Source of the DNA: Symbiodinium natans
Taxonomy: Eukaryota; Sar; Dinophyceae; Suessiales; Symbiodiniaceae
Assembly (NCBI GenBank): GCA_905221605.1
Contig: CAJNDS010000366.1
Coordinates: 1-64,000 of the forward strand
Length of the DNA stretch: 64,000 nt
Direction: 5' to 3'
Part shown: positions 1 through 9,124 of the stretch, piece after piece
Layout: the number at the start of each line of letters is the position of its first letter
How positions within the stretch are numbered: the stretch's first letter is position 1
Program-made: the position numbers and the translations under genes
The notes under the pieces: generated by a model
Told to the model about the DNA's origin: nothing
Seen by the model: the letters and a program-made list of their open reading frames with translations, nothing else
Database searches by the model: none

Positions 1-461
1 AAAAAGGTGTGGCCGGAGTTGGGGCTGTGTTTTTCGACTCACACGATGGATCTGCAGAAGTTTATGGAGGCGAGATGCCAAAGGACATGGTCGAATCGCT
101 GCAACAGACAGATGGTGATCACTTGATTGGACAAATCGAAACCTACGCTGTCGTGGCCATGCGAATACACCTGGCTCATCGTTTTTCAGGACGCCGGGTG
201 ATCATTTGGACAGACAATGAAGGCTGTCGCTTTGGGCTCATAAAAGGCCGCTCAAAATCCCACACGATGGACACGTTGATCAGGAGCTTCGCTGCTGCCG
301 AGGATGCCAATCCAAGTCATACCTGGATATGTCGTGTGCCGAGTTACTCGAACATCGCTGATGGGCCTTCTCGGGGAAAGCCTGAGGAGGCCCTGAGAAT
401 TTCGGGAGCTGCTGCGTGTCAGTCTTTTCCATGGATTCGGCAAGCATTCGATCTTACCTGA
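1..461 (+). CDS. DIRS-like retroelement pol, C-terminal RNase H (cut by window edge)
   Basis: The frame is open from the window edge and stops at 459-461. It is the end of a retrotransposon pol protein: an RNase H fold that removes RNA from the RNA/DNA hybrid. Visible are the Glu in IGQIET, the Asp in IIWTDNE and the late Asp in NIADGPSRG, the same spacing as the RNase H part of the complete pol at 9,116-12,826 (VGQAEA, WFLDNES, NISDAASR). The first catalytic Asp and the reverse transcriptase lie upstream, outside the window. The stop is followed after 26 bp by the terminal split repeats of the same element, so this is its 3' end. It is a different, diverged family from the 24 kb element. I cannot tell whether the whole element is intact. 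Confidence 0.8.
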   Translation, partial: KGVAGVGAVFFDSHDGSAEVYGGEMPKDMVESLQQTDGDHLIGQIETYAVVAMRIHLAHRFSGRRVIIWTDNEGCRFGLIKGRSKSHTMDTLIRSFAAAEDANPSHTWICRVPSYSNIADGPSRGKPEEALRISGAAACQSFPWIRQAFDLT

Positions 462-487
462 TAGCTCTCTTAAATAGGGGGTATTTC

Positions 488-1280
488 GGGAGAGCAGGAA
501 ATCGCGAAATCAGATCGCATCCTGTACATGCTTGCCCCACGACTGAAGAAAAAGCGCGTCAGTGTAACCGAATGATTCTTCAACACATATATGTGATTGA
601 GTTTCACATGTGTACATAGAAGATGGAATTACTTTTGAGATTTTACAAGATAGACCTTTTCACTAAAACTTATTCCAATCATGAGGAATAAATTGTACAC
701 AGATTGCGTTCTAGATCTTTTCCTATAAAACCCCAACTTTTGTGAGAGGGAAAATTTCAGCTTGCCTGACATTTCTCTCTCAAACTAAAGTTGTAGCGCT
801 GTACCTTCGAGCGCGGGGTTTTAGAGATCTTTTGTGACCTTTGGGAGTTGCAGAAATTATTTCAAGTTTTCAAAGAATTTTCCTCAGCATCTTGAACGAG
901 ATTTTCAACTGTGTGACTTGCAGCATGCTTGAATCAACAGTTGCATTCATGTGGATAGCTGCTCAAGCTCGGGCTGAGAGAAAATTTTTGTCCCTCCCAC
1001 CCACCCGTCTCAATGTTGGGAGAGCAGGAAATCGCGAAACCAGATCGCATCCTGTACATGCTTGCCCCACGACTGAAGAAAAAGCGCGTCAGTGTAACCG
1101 AATGAGTCTTCAACACATATATGTGATTGAGTTTCACATGTGTACATAGAAGATGGAATTACTTTTGAGATTTTACAAGATAGACCTTTTCACTAAAACT
1201 TATTCCAATCATGAGGAATAAATTGTACACAGATTGCGTTCTAGATCTTTTCCTATAAAACCCCAACTTTTGTGAGAGGG
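488..1280 (+). mobile_element. DIRS-like element 3' terminus: split direct repeats B1-A2-B2
   Basis: A 263 bp block at 488-750 (B1) is repeated almost exactly at 1,018-1,280 (B2). The 267 bp between them would be A2. This is the 3' end layout of split-direct-repeat DIRS/PAT/Ngaro elements (A1-ORFs-B1-A2-B2), which predicts another copy of 751-1,017 at the unseen 5' end. The end of A2 (about 960-1,017) resembles the A2 end of the 24 kb element: a CTCAAGC, then a GAAAATTTTT run, then a CCCACCC tract just before B2. The element should stop at 1,280; the following sequence is unrelated to what follows B1. Confidence 0.75.
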
Positions 1281-2165
1281 GTTGCTGTCGTCGTGCGTTC
1301 GTCCGGTAGTGCGGGCTGCCGCCCAAGCCGCATGCCAATGCTCAGGATGTGCGGGCTCTACCAGAGTCGCACGCGACACCCTCACCCTACCCCATTTGCC
1401 GCGTTGCTGAAGTGCTTGACGCACTATGAGCTCTTGGTGAGCCGGAAGCCTCGGCTGAGGGGCGAATGTGAGCAGGTCAGAGCATGCATGGAGTGCTTGC
1501 TTAGTGCTAGTGAAGCTTGTTGTTTTCCCTTGCATGTGTAGTTTTGCAATTCGTAACAATGCCAATATTTTGGCTCAAGTACCGAGCTTGTGCCTTTGAG
1601 CACGGTAGAGTCGTACAGTAGCTCCTAGGTTGCTGTGCGGTCCGACCGGACGCACTCAGGCGTAGCTGCACAAGAGCTTGAACTCGCGAAGTCGTAAAAC
1701 AGCGTGACCGGGCTGTGATTGCATTGGCTTAGTGCAAGTCCAGTGCTGGTCGACTTCACACTTTACGTGCATCAAGGCTGTGAGACAAGGGACAAGATGT
1801 GAGCTTCACAATGGGAGCTCTTACGATGCACACGGCCTTACGTGCATCAAGCTCCATTGAGTGGCAGATGTAAATTAGTTTCTTCAGATTGTGCAGTGCA
1901 TGTTTTGACAAGTTTCTTTTCGTTTACCGCTTTGAAACCTACTGTTCCTTTGAGATAACATTTTCGACTATCAGCCAGCAGTGCTGAAAGTTGGGAGTTT
2001 GTAGGTGAGTGAGTTGATGGCAGAGCCATAACTCAAGGCGGGGTGACAAACCTTTCCGCTATCGTAAGCCATGTGTCTTGAACATAGTCAAACACGTTTT
2101 GTTAGTGTACAGTTGTTTCAACCGAGTTTCGACTGCAGGCGCTTTGTGGCTTTACAAAAGTTTTC
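1281..2165. other. Intergenic, no gene recognised
   Basis: No convincing reading frame. It begins at the inferred right flank of the DIRS-like element ending at 1,280 and contains the spliced-leader-like relic at 1,561-1,579. The rest is unremarkable low-copy sequence. Confidence 0.5.
1561..1579 (+). other. Dinoflagellate spliced-leader-like relic
   Basis: The bases GCCAATATTTTGGCTCAAG match the 3' part of the conserved dinoflagellate trans-spliced leader, including an exact 13-base run ATTTTGGCTCAAG, with a short insertion after GCCA. Such relics are left when trans-spliced mRNAs are reverse-transcribed back into the genome. The sequence after CTCAAG does not look like the donor of a functional SL RNA gene. 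No retrocopied ORF is recognisable immediately downstream; the nearest coding remnant is the broken USP-like gene from 2,166. Confidence 0.5.
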
Positions 2166-3368
2166 ATGGTAGGCGACCCCACGGTGGTGGAGAATGCAAT
2201 GAAGCACCAGTGGCTCGACCAACAGAAGCGCTTCGTCTATCAGGAGTGGAATTCGGCCACCAAGAAGGTGGAGCCGTCGGCGACAGCCAAGAGCCTGACG
2301 GTGGAAGAGGCGACGGAGCTCATCAATCAGGTCGCAGAGCTTTGTCCCCCAGAGGCGTCCCAAACAAGAGCCCCAGGAAGGCGAACAAGGCAGTGTTCCT
2401 CATCGAAGTAGCCATGAGAGACCCGAGGGCAAACATCCTGCATCAAAAATTGCGACAGTTGGCCAACTGCGCAGTTTGGAATGTGATGGGGGCGCAACTT
2501 CAGCCGCCAAACCAGCAGCGCCACGGCCTGGCAATGGCATTGCAAAAGGCGCTGGAAAACATTTGAGTGCCGCAGGATGTACACGGCCACCTGCTGGTGT
2601 GCCGAGTACACATGCTACATCAACTCCGTCATGACTGCCACCCTGTGGCAAGCACAGCTCAGGCCGGGGAGTCGCATACCTGATGCTTGGCAGAAGGCGC
2701 TTGCCAAAACGCACTGGGATGCAGCGATGTTTCTCCGCATGTACATGTTAGGCTGGATGCAGCCCACCAGACAACATGACGTGAGTGAATTCATACAGTT
2801 CATCATCCCTAAGCTGGCATGGACTGATAGTCTCATTCACTGGGAGGCCAGAGTAGCAGTTGATGCGGGGTGTACTGTTGAAATCAGGGAGGCCGCTGCG
2901 CCAATGCTACTTCTTGCAGCACCTGGAGGTATACAGGACGGGGAGCTGGACGCCCTCATCCTTAACTGGCACCTGCAGGCCCAGCCGCATGCGTTATGCG
3001 CAGCTCCAACTCACATTTTCCTTGTCCTCCCCAGATACACCACGACCAATGGTGTCACGAGGAAAACCCGAGTGCCTCTGACATTCAACAACCGCTGTGT
3101 CCACTTACCGATCTTCAAAAGTGACAGCAGCATAGCGTGTGATTGGATTGCCTATGACCTCGTTTCCATCATTGTGCATCTAGGTGAAACCGTTCTCACA
3201 GGGCACTACAGAACCGTTGGCTTGATACCGGGCAGGTCAGATGCCTGGTACATGGACGACGGTGTCACATCGGAAAGGCTTGATGCCATAAGCCCCGAAA
3301 TCCAGTCCAACTGTTATGTGCTTGGCTGTATCCGCAGGCCCCCCGCTGGGGAAAGCGGATCGGCCTGA
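2166..3368 (+). pseudogene. Ubiquitin-specific-protease (peptidase C19)-like gene, frameshifted
   Basis: The longest piece (2,577-3,368) looks like the catalytic fold of a ubiquitin C-terminal hydrolase of the USP type. A Cys box (EYTCYINSV) lies near its start, followed by QHDVSEFIQF. The His box at the end reads IIVHLGETVLTGHYR and is followed by WYMDDG, as in USPs, where W and D/V contacts follow GHY. Upstream coding text continues in other frames (2,166-2,411, then about 2,400-2,566), so at least two frameshifts break it and it has no convincing start. USP-like domains of this style recur in dinoflagellate transposon-like ORFs, so it may be element-borne rather than a host deubiquitinase. 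The next 600 bp carry no gene. Confidence 0.55.
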
Positions 3369-3869
3369 AGATGAGAGCTGACTTTATTTTCTCACAAACG
3401 CGGGGGTGCACCCCCCTTCCGGGTGCACGGGGTGACAGGCTAGCAACCCTGTCTGAGCCATTTTTCTCTGACATTTGTACAGAGATGGCACATGTGAAGC
3501 CGACCTTTCGGCCACATCACCATAAAACCAGCATCTCATGTCCGGATCGCCCGACTGCAGAGTCTAGTGCGTCGAAAAAATGAGATGGACTCACTTCTCC
3601 CTGGGGTCTTTTGCTCTTCTTCTTTCGTGTACCGAATCCTTTTCAACTCACGTCACCAAATGCAGCCGTGCATTGCTCCATCAGCACGGGGGTGCCGCTC
3701 TTGCATCGGCCCCCGGAAATTTGCGGCACAAGCGTGCCCACACTGTTTAGCCCTGTGAGTGAGCGGACTGTGAGACCAGCCGTACTGTAGTTTCTCTTGT
3801 ATATACACTGTACATTAGAGTTTGTGTGAATACGTTCTTTTCCTGTCCACGGTAGGTCCGAGTAGGCTC
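3369..3869. other. Intergenic, no gene recognised
   Basis: Only short spurious frames. A small G/C hairpin (about 3,399-3,432, GGGGTGCACCCCCC followed by GGGTGCACGGGG) lies just after the USP-like stop and could form a stem in RNA. Confidence 0.4.
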
Positions 3870-4420
3870 TGTTGCGCTTGAGACCGTTTTGCCTGCAGTC
3901 TAGTTGAACTCCGGTTCCTGCGGGACGTCTCTTGCTGTCCATACCCGAAGCTGTTAACCGCCGCCACAGAGCGGCCGCGACAACAAGTCGTGAGCTACAG
4001 CTAGCTAGTAGGTCAGACCAGACCGCTGCGGAATCGAGTTCGAGTTCGAAACCGGTCGTGCGAGCCGTGTGTTTGCAAATGGGGGGCACTGCGCCCCCCC
4101 CCAACCCCGCCGCTGCCTTCTTTTTTTCTCTTCAAAGTCGTGCAGAAGCGTGCTTCAAAGTTGAATATGCTGTGCAAGCGTGCTTCATCGAGCATTGTGT
4201 TTGCAAATGGGGGGGGCTGTGCCCCCCCCCCCAATCCCCCCCACTGTTTTTTGGCCGCGCAAGCATGCTCACATGACCCATATGAACCTTGTTGCCTTGT
4301 TGAAACCCATCGTACATGCACCCCCCCCAACCCCCCTGCTTTTTTTGGTTTCAAAGCCGTACAAAGCGTGCTTCAAAGTATGTGAATCTTGTTGAAACCC
4401 ATCGTAAGCTTCTCGGCTCG
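3870..4420 (+). repeat. G-run/C-run satellite, block I
   Basis: Two to three diverged units share a core TGTTTGCAAATG, then a run of 6-9 G, then a run of 7-10 C, then CCAACCCC and a T-run. The G and C runs face each other and can fold as a stem or form G4/i-motif structures. The block is led by about 150 bp (3,870-4,041) that is repeated at about 6,180-6,354 before block II, so the two blocks are copies of one larger unit. Confidence 0.7.
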
Positions 4421-6180
4421 GATCACATGTTTCCTTTGGTAGGGGGTCAACCGGGTTCGAGGCCAAACTGGTTCTCTCTTCAACAGGACCCCCTCCGGAC
4501 GCTGTAGTTCTTGCTTTTGCACATGGTGTCTCAATACTGAGCCCGGGAAGCCGCACTTCGGCACCCATTCAAAGATGCAATGACGATGGCGATATGTCAG
4601 AGACCCGTGCATTCAGGCTGTCCTCGGTGCACTCACTGGCCTTCATGGATCTGGTATGGTATTTGCATGGCATTCTGCTACTGGATGTTTTTGGAGACGC
4701 CTTTGCCACTTGATGAGCTGGTTGCGCAAACGCAGTTAGCCCCACGGTTGGGAGATACACGAGTGACACCTTCAAGCATCCTCACTGCAGGTCCGCTCTT
4801 CTTTATTTTACGAGCCGTGCCGGTCCCAAGTCCGGCAACCAGCATTCCTGGATGGGCCACTGAAGACAGGCCAAAAGTATTGCTGGTAGAAGTGAGGGTT
4901 GCTGCAGATTCCAGTGCTGCAGCGGGAGCCAATCAGGTTCGTGATCACCTGGGCTTCATGTGTGGGCGAAGATACTGGCCAGGCATTATGTACGCACCAA
5001 CGCTTCGGGGCGGACTGCAAGGTACAGTGTTTTCACTGCCAGCGAGCTCGCGCCTATGCTCAGTGCTTGGTTTATTTATTTCGTATTTGCTTTTATCATG
5101 TTGTATGACTATTCATTGCCACTTACGGTTGCCAGGCTTTGCGGCAATCAGGCATTTTGGGATGAATGTATGGCCACTTGCGGTTGTCAGGCTTTACGGC
5201 AACCAGGCCTATGGGCAGGGCGCCGTCTTCGGCCCCTACATTGTGCTGCTACAGTTTGTCTCTATGCAGATGAATTCGTTTTTGCTGAGGCGACGTCTGG
5301 GACTGCTCTGATGGCCCACCTCATGGTGCTTTCACTTTCGGTTGCAACAGCTGGAAGGATATGTGACGACATTCGTTGTGCACAGTTCGTTCCTGTTTCC
5401 CACCTAGCCCTTCTGGGAGTTCGTGGGTCGGCCCATGGCGAGTTTTCGGGCAATGAGGCAACTTGCGTGATGCGACGAGTCACTGTAGTACCAGATTCTC
5501 CATGGAGGTCCTCAACTGTCTGCCCTATGAGTTTGGATCATCGTTGAGTTGACCATATTTGACTCAGGTCTTTGCTTGTACAATGCATGTCAATGTGCTG
5601 GAGCAGTACCACACACTCACCCCATACTTGCTTGGTTTTTCTTGGCCACTTGCGATTGCCAGGCTTCACGGCAACCTGGCCTGTGGGCGGGGGTGCCGTA
5701 TTATCGGCCCTTCTATTCAATATGCTGCTGCTATTTTATTTTCTTATCTGGTGGGTGCATTGGGCTTCCTCAACGTGATGGTCCCCTACGCTGTGTACTT
5801 GCCGCTGAGGTGTTCTTGGGATTGCTCTGATGGTTCTCTTTCCTCGTGGGCTTGTTGTGGACTCCGTTTCACTTGAAATTGGTCTGTGGAGTGCATTTCG
5901 ATGCTCTAGTGGACTCTGAGTCCGTCCCTCCATGGAGGTCCTCAACTGACTGCTTTTCATGAGTGAGATCCATCATTGAGCTGACCATTTTGTAGCTCAG
6001 CGCTGAAGTTGTACAGGGCTTGCGCAGCACTTGTCTCGGGGTTGCCGTTTCCGGCCCCCTGCCCAAGGCAGAGTGGCGTGATGTGTTTTTGCTTTCTTCG
6101 TTTTGGCAATTCATTCACTGTTCAGCTGAGCTGTCACAGTCTACTCCCTAGTTAGTAAGCGCGAGAACGCTAGGTTGAGC
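4421..6180. repeat. Spacer with a diverged tandem duplication
   Basis: No protein-coding gene recognised; the 243-aa and 195-aa frames here lack any family signal and overlap one another. Two related segments, about 5,150-5,600 and 5,640-6,020, share the order CACTTGCG..TTGCCAGGCTT, GGACTGCTCTGATGG or a near match, and CCATGGAGGTCCTCAACTG followed by a GAG.TGACCAT box. They are an old, point-mutated tandem duplication. A 43-base motif containing GCCAGG and its partner occurs three times (about 5,121, 5,171 and 5,648). Confidence 0.5.
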
Positions 6181-7555
6181 GACTGTGAGCGCTGGAGACC
6201 CTGTACTGCACAGTTTGTTGAACTTCGGTTCCTGTGCAGTTGCCTTGCATGTCCATACCCGAAGCTGTTAACCGCCGCCACAGAGCGGCCGCGACAACAA
6301 GTCGTGAGCTACAGCTAGCTAGTAGGTCAGACCAGACCGCTGCGGAATCGAGTCGAGTGAAACCCATCGTACGAGCATTGTGTTTGCAAATGGGGGGGGG
6401 CTGCGCCCCCCCCCCAACCCCCCCGCTTTTTTTTGGCCGTGCAAGCGTGCTGCAAAACATTTGAATCTTGTTAAAACCCGTCGTGCGAGCCGTGTGTTTG
6501 CAAATGGCCCGCTGCCTCTTGTTGAAACATATCGTACGAGCATTGTGTTTGCAAATGGGGGGGGCTGCGCCCCCCCCAACCCCCCCGTTTTTTTTAGCCG
6601 TGAAGCGTGCTGCAAAACATTTGAATTCTGTTGAAACCCGTCGTGCGAGCCGTGTGTTTGCAAATGGGGGGGGCTGCGCCCCCCCCACCCCCCCCGCTGC
6701 CTCTTGTTGAAATCCATCGTACGAGCATTGTGTTTGCAAATGGGGGGGGGGCTGCCCCCCCCCCCAACCCCCCCGCTGTTTATTTTTAGCCAGCCCGCGC
6801 CTCCGGAGCAAAAAGAAAAAACGGGCCCGGCCTCCACAGCAAAAAAAACAACGCGCCCAGCCTCCACAGCAAAAAACAAAACGCGGCTGCGCCCCCCCCA
6901 GCCCCCCCGCTGTTTGTTTTCAGACGTGCAAGCGTGCTGCAAAACATATGGATCTTGTTGAAACCGGTCGTGCGAGCCGTGTGTTTGCAAATGGGGGGGA
7001 CTGCGCCCCCCCCCCAACCCCGCCGCTGCCTTCTTTTTTTCTTTTCAAAGTCGTGCAGAAGCGTGCTTCAAAGTTGAATATGATTGTGTTTGCAAATGGG
7101 GGGGGGGGCTGTGCCCCCCCAACCCCCCCCACTGTTTTTTGGCCGCGCAAGCATGCATGACCCATATGAACCTTGTTGAAACCCATTGTACATGCACCCC
7201 CCCAACCCCTCTGCTTTTTTTGGTTTTAAAGCCGTACAAAGCGTGCTTCAAAGTATGTGAATCTTGTTGAAACCCATCGTACGAGCATTGTGTTTGCAAA
7301 TGGGGGGGGCTGCGCCCCCCCCAACCCCCCCGCTTTTTTTTAGCCGTGCAAGCGTGCTGCAAAACATTTGAATCTTGTTGAAGCCCGTCGTGCGAGCCGT
7401 GTGTTTGCAAATGCGGGGGGCTGCGCCCCCCCCCAACCCCCGCTGCCTCTTGTTGAAACCCATCGTACGAGCATTGTGTTTGCAAATGGGGGGGGGGGGC
7501 TGCGCCCCCCCCAACCCCCCCGCTGTTTATGTTTAGCCGTGCAAAGCGTGCTGCA
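6181..7555 (+). repeat. G-run/C-run satellite, block II
   Basis: About ten units with the core TGTTTGCAAATG followed by a G-run, CTGCG and a C-run, spaced about 50-205 bp apart (common spacings about 80-110 bp) with flanking TTGTTGAAACCC and GCGTGCTGCAAAACAT words. It starts with the same leader as block I. All frames through it encode PPPFANT-type peptides and are repeat artefacts, not genes. A patch of the A-tract minisatellite is embedded at 6,800-6,890. Confidence 0.75.
6800..6890 (+). repeat. Embedded patch of A-tract minisatellite
   Basis: Three units of GCCTCCACAGC plus an A-run plus a GCGC-type spacer sit inside the GC satellite. The same minisatellite forms the target of the 24 kb insertion at 7,736-7,867 and 32,187-33,425. 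Confidence 0.7.
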
Positions 7556-7720
7556 AAAAAAACCTAAACCCTAAACCTTGAACCCTAGAACCCAAAACTC
7601 TTAAACCCATGAACCCTAAACCCTACACCCTAAACCCCTAAACCCTGAGCCCTGAACCCTGAACCCTGAACCCTAAACCCTAAACCCTAAACCCTGAGCC
7701 CGAAACCAGCCCTAAACCTT
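7556..7720 (-). repeat. Interstitial telomere-like repeat (CCCTAAA)n
   Basis: Degenerate CCCTAAA/CCCTGAA heptamers, the complement of plant-type TTTAGGG, which is also the dinoflagellate telomere unit. About 20 imperfect copies. It sits between the GC satellite and the A-tract minisatellite, so it is internal and old rather than a chromosome end. Confidence 0.8.
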
Positions 7721-7735
7721 GCAAAGCGTGCTGCA

Positions 7736-7867
7736 AGCGAAAAAACGCGCAAGGCCTCCACAGCAAAAAAAAAGAAACGCGCAAGGCCTCCACAGCAAAA
7801 AAAATGTGCAAGGCCTCCACAGCACGAAAAAAAAACGCAAGGCCTCCACAGCAAAAAGACGCGCAAG
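7736..7867 (+). repeat. A-tract minisatellite, left flank of the 24 kb insertion
   Basis: Units of about 27 bp: AAGGCCTCCACAGC followed by 5-9 A and ACGCGC. It stops abruptly in the middle of a unit at GCGCAAG, where the composite element begins; the same array resumes at 32,187 with GCCTCC, exactly the next bases of the unit. Confidence 0.85.
7865..7867 (+). other. Left insertion junction, AAG core
   Basis: Minisatellite text GCGCAAG joins element text AGCCATTTCGCG. In the uninterrupted terminal repeat at 31,671-31,690 the element reads GATAAG-AGCC. The three bases AAG are shared by target and element and are retained at both junctions. There is no longer target-site duplication. Confidence 0.7.
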
Positions 7868-8388
7868 AGCCATTTCGCGAATGCGATAGTGCTTTATCGT
7901 TTAGGATTGGCAAATTGTTTTTCTACCTGGGGTAGAAAAAGAAATCTCTTTGAAACGTTGTCTTTATATTTTCACGTTCACGTACATGTCTGTAAGAGCA
8001 AGGTTTGGTACCTGCATCTTTTGGATTTGTACTTTTCTTGCCAACATGCGTAACAGCTTCTCAGTGCTTGTTGCATGAGTTGTGAACATGTGTGGCATGT
8101 TTGTCGCTCAAGCTTGGGGCTTGAAAAATTTTCAAGCCCCAAGCTTGAGCGACAAACATGCCACACATGTTCACAACTCATGCAACAAGCACTGAGAAGC
8201 TGTTACGCATGTTGGCAAGAAAAGTACAAATCCAAAAGATGCAGGTACCAAACCTTGCTCTTGCAGACATGTACGTGAACGTGAAAATATAAAGACAACG
8301 TTTCAAAGAGATTTCTTTTTCTACCCCAGGTAGAAAAACAATTTGCCAATCCTAAACGATAAAGCACTATCGCATTCGCGAAATGGCT
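7868..8388. repeat. 521 bp near-perfect palindrome at the tail-to-tail junction
   Basis: Bases 7,868-8,127 are the reverse complement of 8,129-8,388 about a single central base at 8,128; I noticed one mismatch. The centre lies in GGCTTGAAAAATTTTCAAGCC. Both arms are the A segment of the element's terminal repeat. The G/C-rich tail of the segment (CACCCGCCCGCCCACCC, seen at 31,942-31,960) is missing from both arms at the centre. Confidence 0.85.
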
Positions 8389-9124
8389 CTTATCGTAAAA
8401 ATTGGCAAACTCTTCGAAACGTAGAAATGCAAGTATCATTCCCATGAGAATCCCGGTTCTACTTGCACAACAAGAAGCACATGCGAACTCCCATCTTTTT
8501 CCAATGAGGTGCAATCTCCCAGCATCTGGAAAACACAATCTCGCTTCGGTCCAACCGAAGTGAGAAGGTTAGGACGAGCACCAAGCTCCCGATCGCCCCA
8601 GGCGACTACAACCCCGGGTGGGCGGGCGGGTGAAAAATTTTCAAGCCCCAAGCTTGAGCGACAAACATGCCACACATGTTCACAACTCATGCAACAAGCA
8701 CTGAGAAGCTGTTACGCATGTTGGCAAGAAAAGTACAAATCCAAAAGATGCAGGTACCAAACCTTGCTCTTACAGACATGTACGTGAACGTGAAAAAAAT
8801 AAAGACAACGTTTCAAAGAGATTTCTTTTTCTACCCCAGGTAGAAAAACAATTTGCCAATCCTAAACGATAAAGCACTATCGCATTCGCGAAATGGCTCT
8901 TATCGTAAAAATTGGCAAACTCTTCGAAACGTAGAAATGCAAGTATCATTCCCATGAGAATCCCGGTTCTACTTGCACAACAAGAAGCACATGCGAACTC
9001 CCATCTTTTTCCAATGAGGTGCAATCTCCCAGCATCTGGAAAACACAATCTCGCTTCGGTCCAACCGAAGTGAGAAGGTTAGGACGAGCACCAAGCTCCC
9101 GATCGCCCCAGGCGACTACAACCC
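8389..9124 (-). repeat. Terminal direct repeats of the left copy (inverted U units)
   Basis: Read on the minus strand, pol is followed by one complete 509 bp terminal unit (9,124 down to about 8,616), then a second unit that lacks only its CACCCGCCC tail and runs into the palindrome centre. Two complete units in a row are what a circular DIRS junction (B1-A2-B2-A1) should look like. Confidence 0.75.

Noticed and set aside
4013-7514. Frames rich in Pro/Gly such as PPPFANT and GGVGGG
   Set aside because: They follow the G-run/C-run satellite and change with run length.
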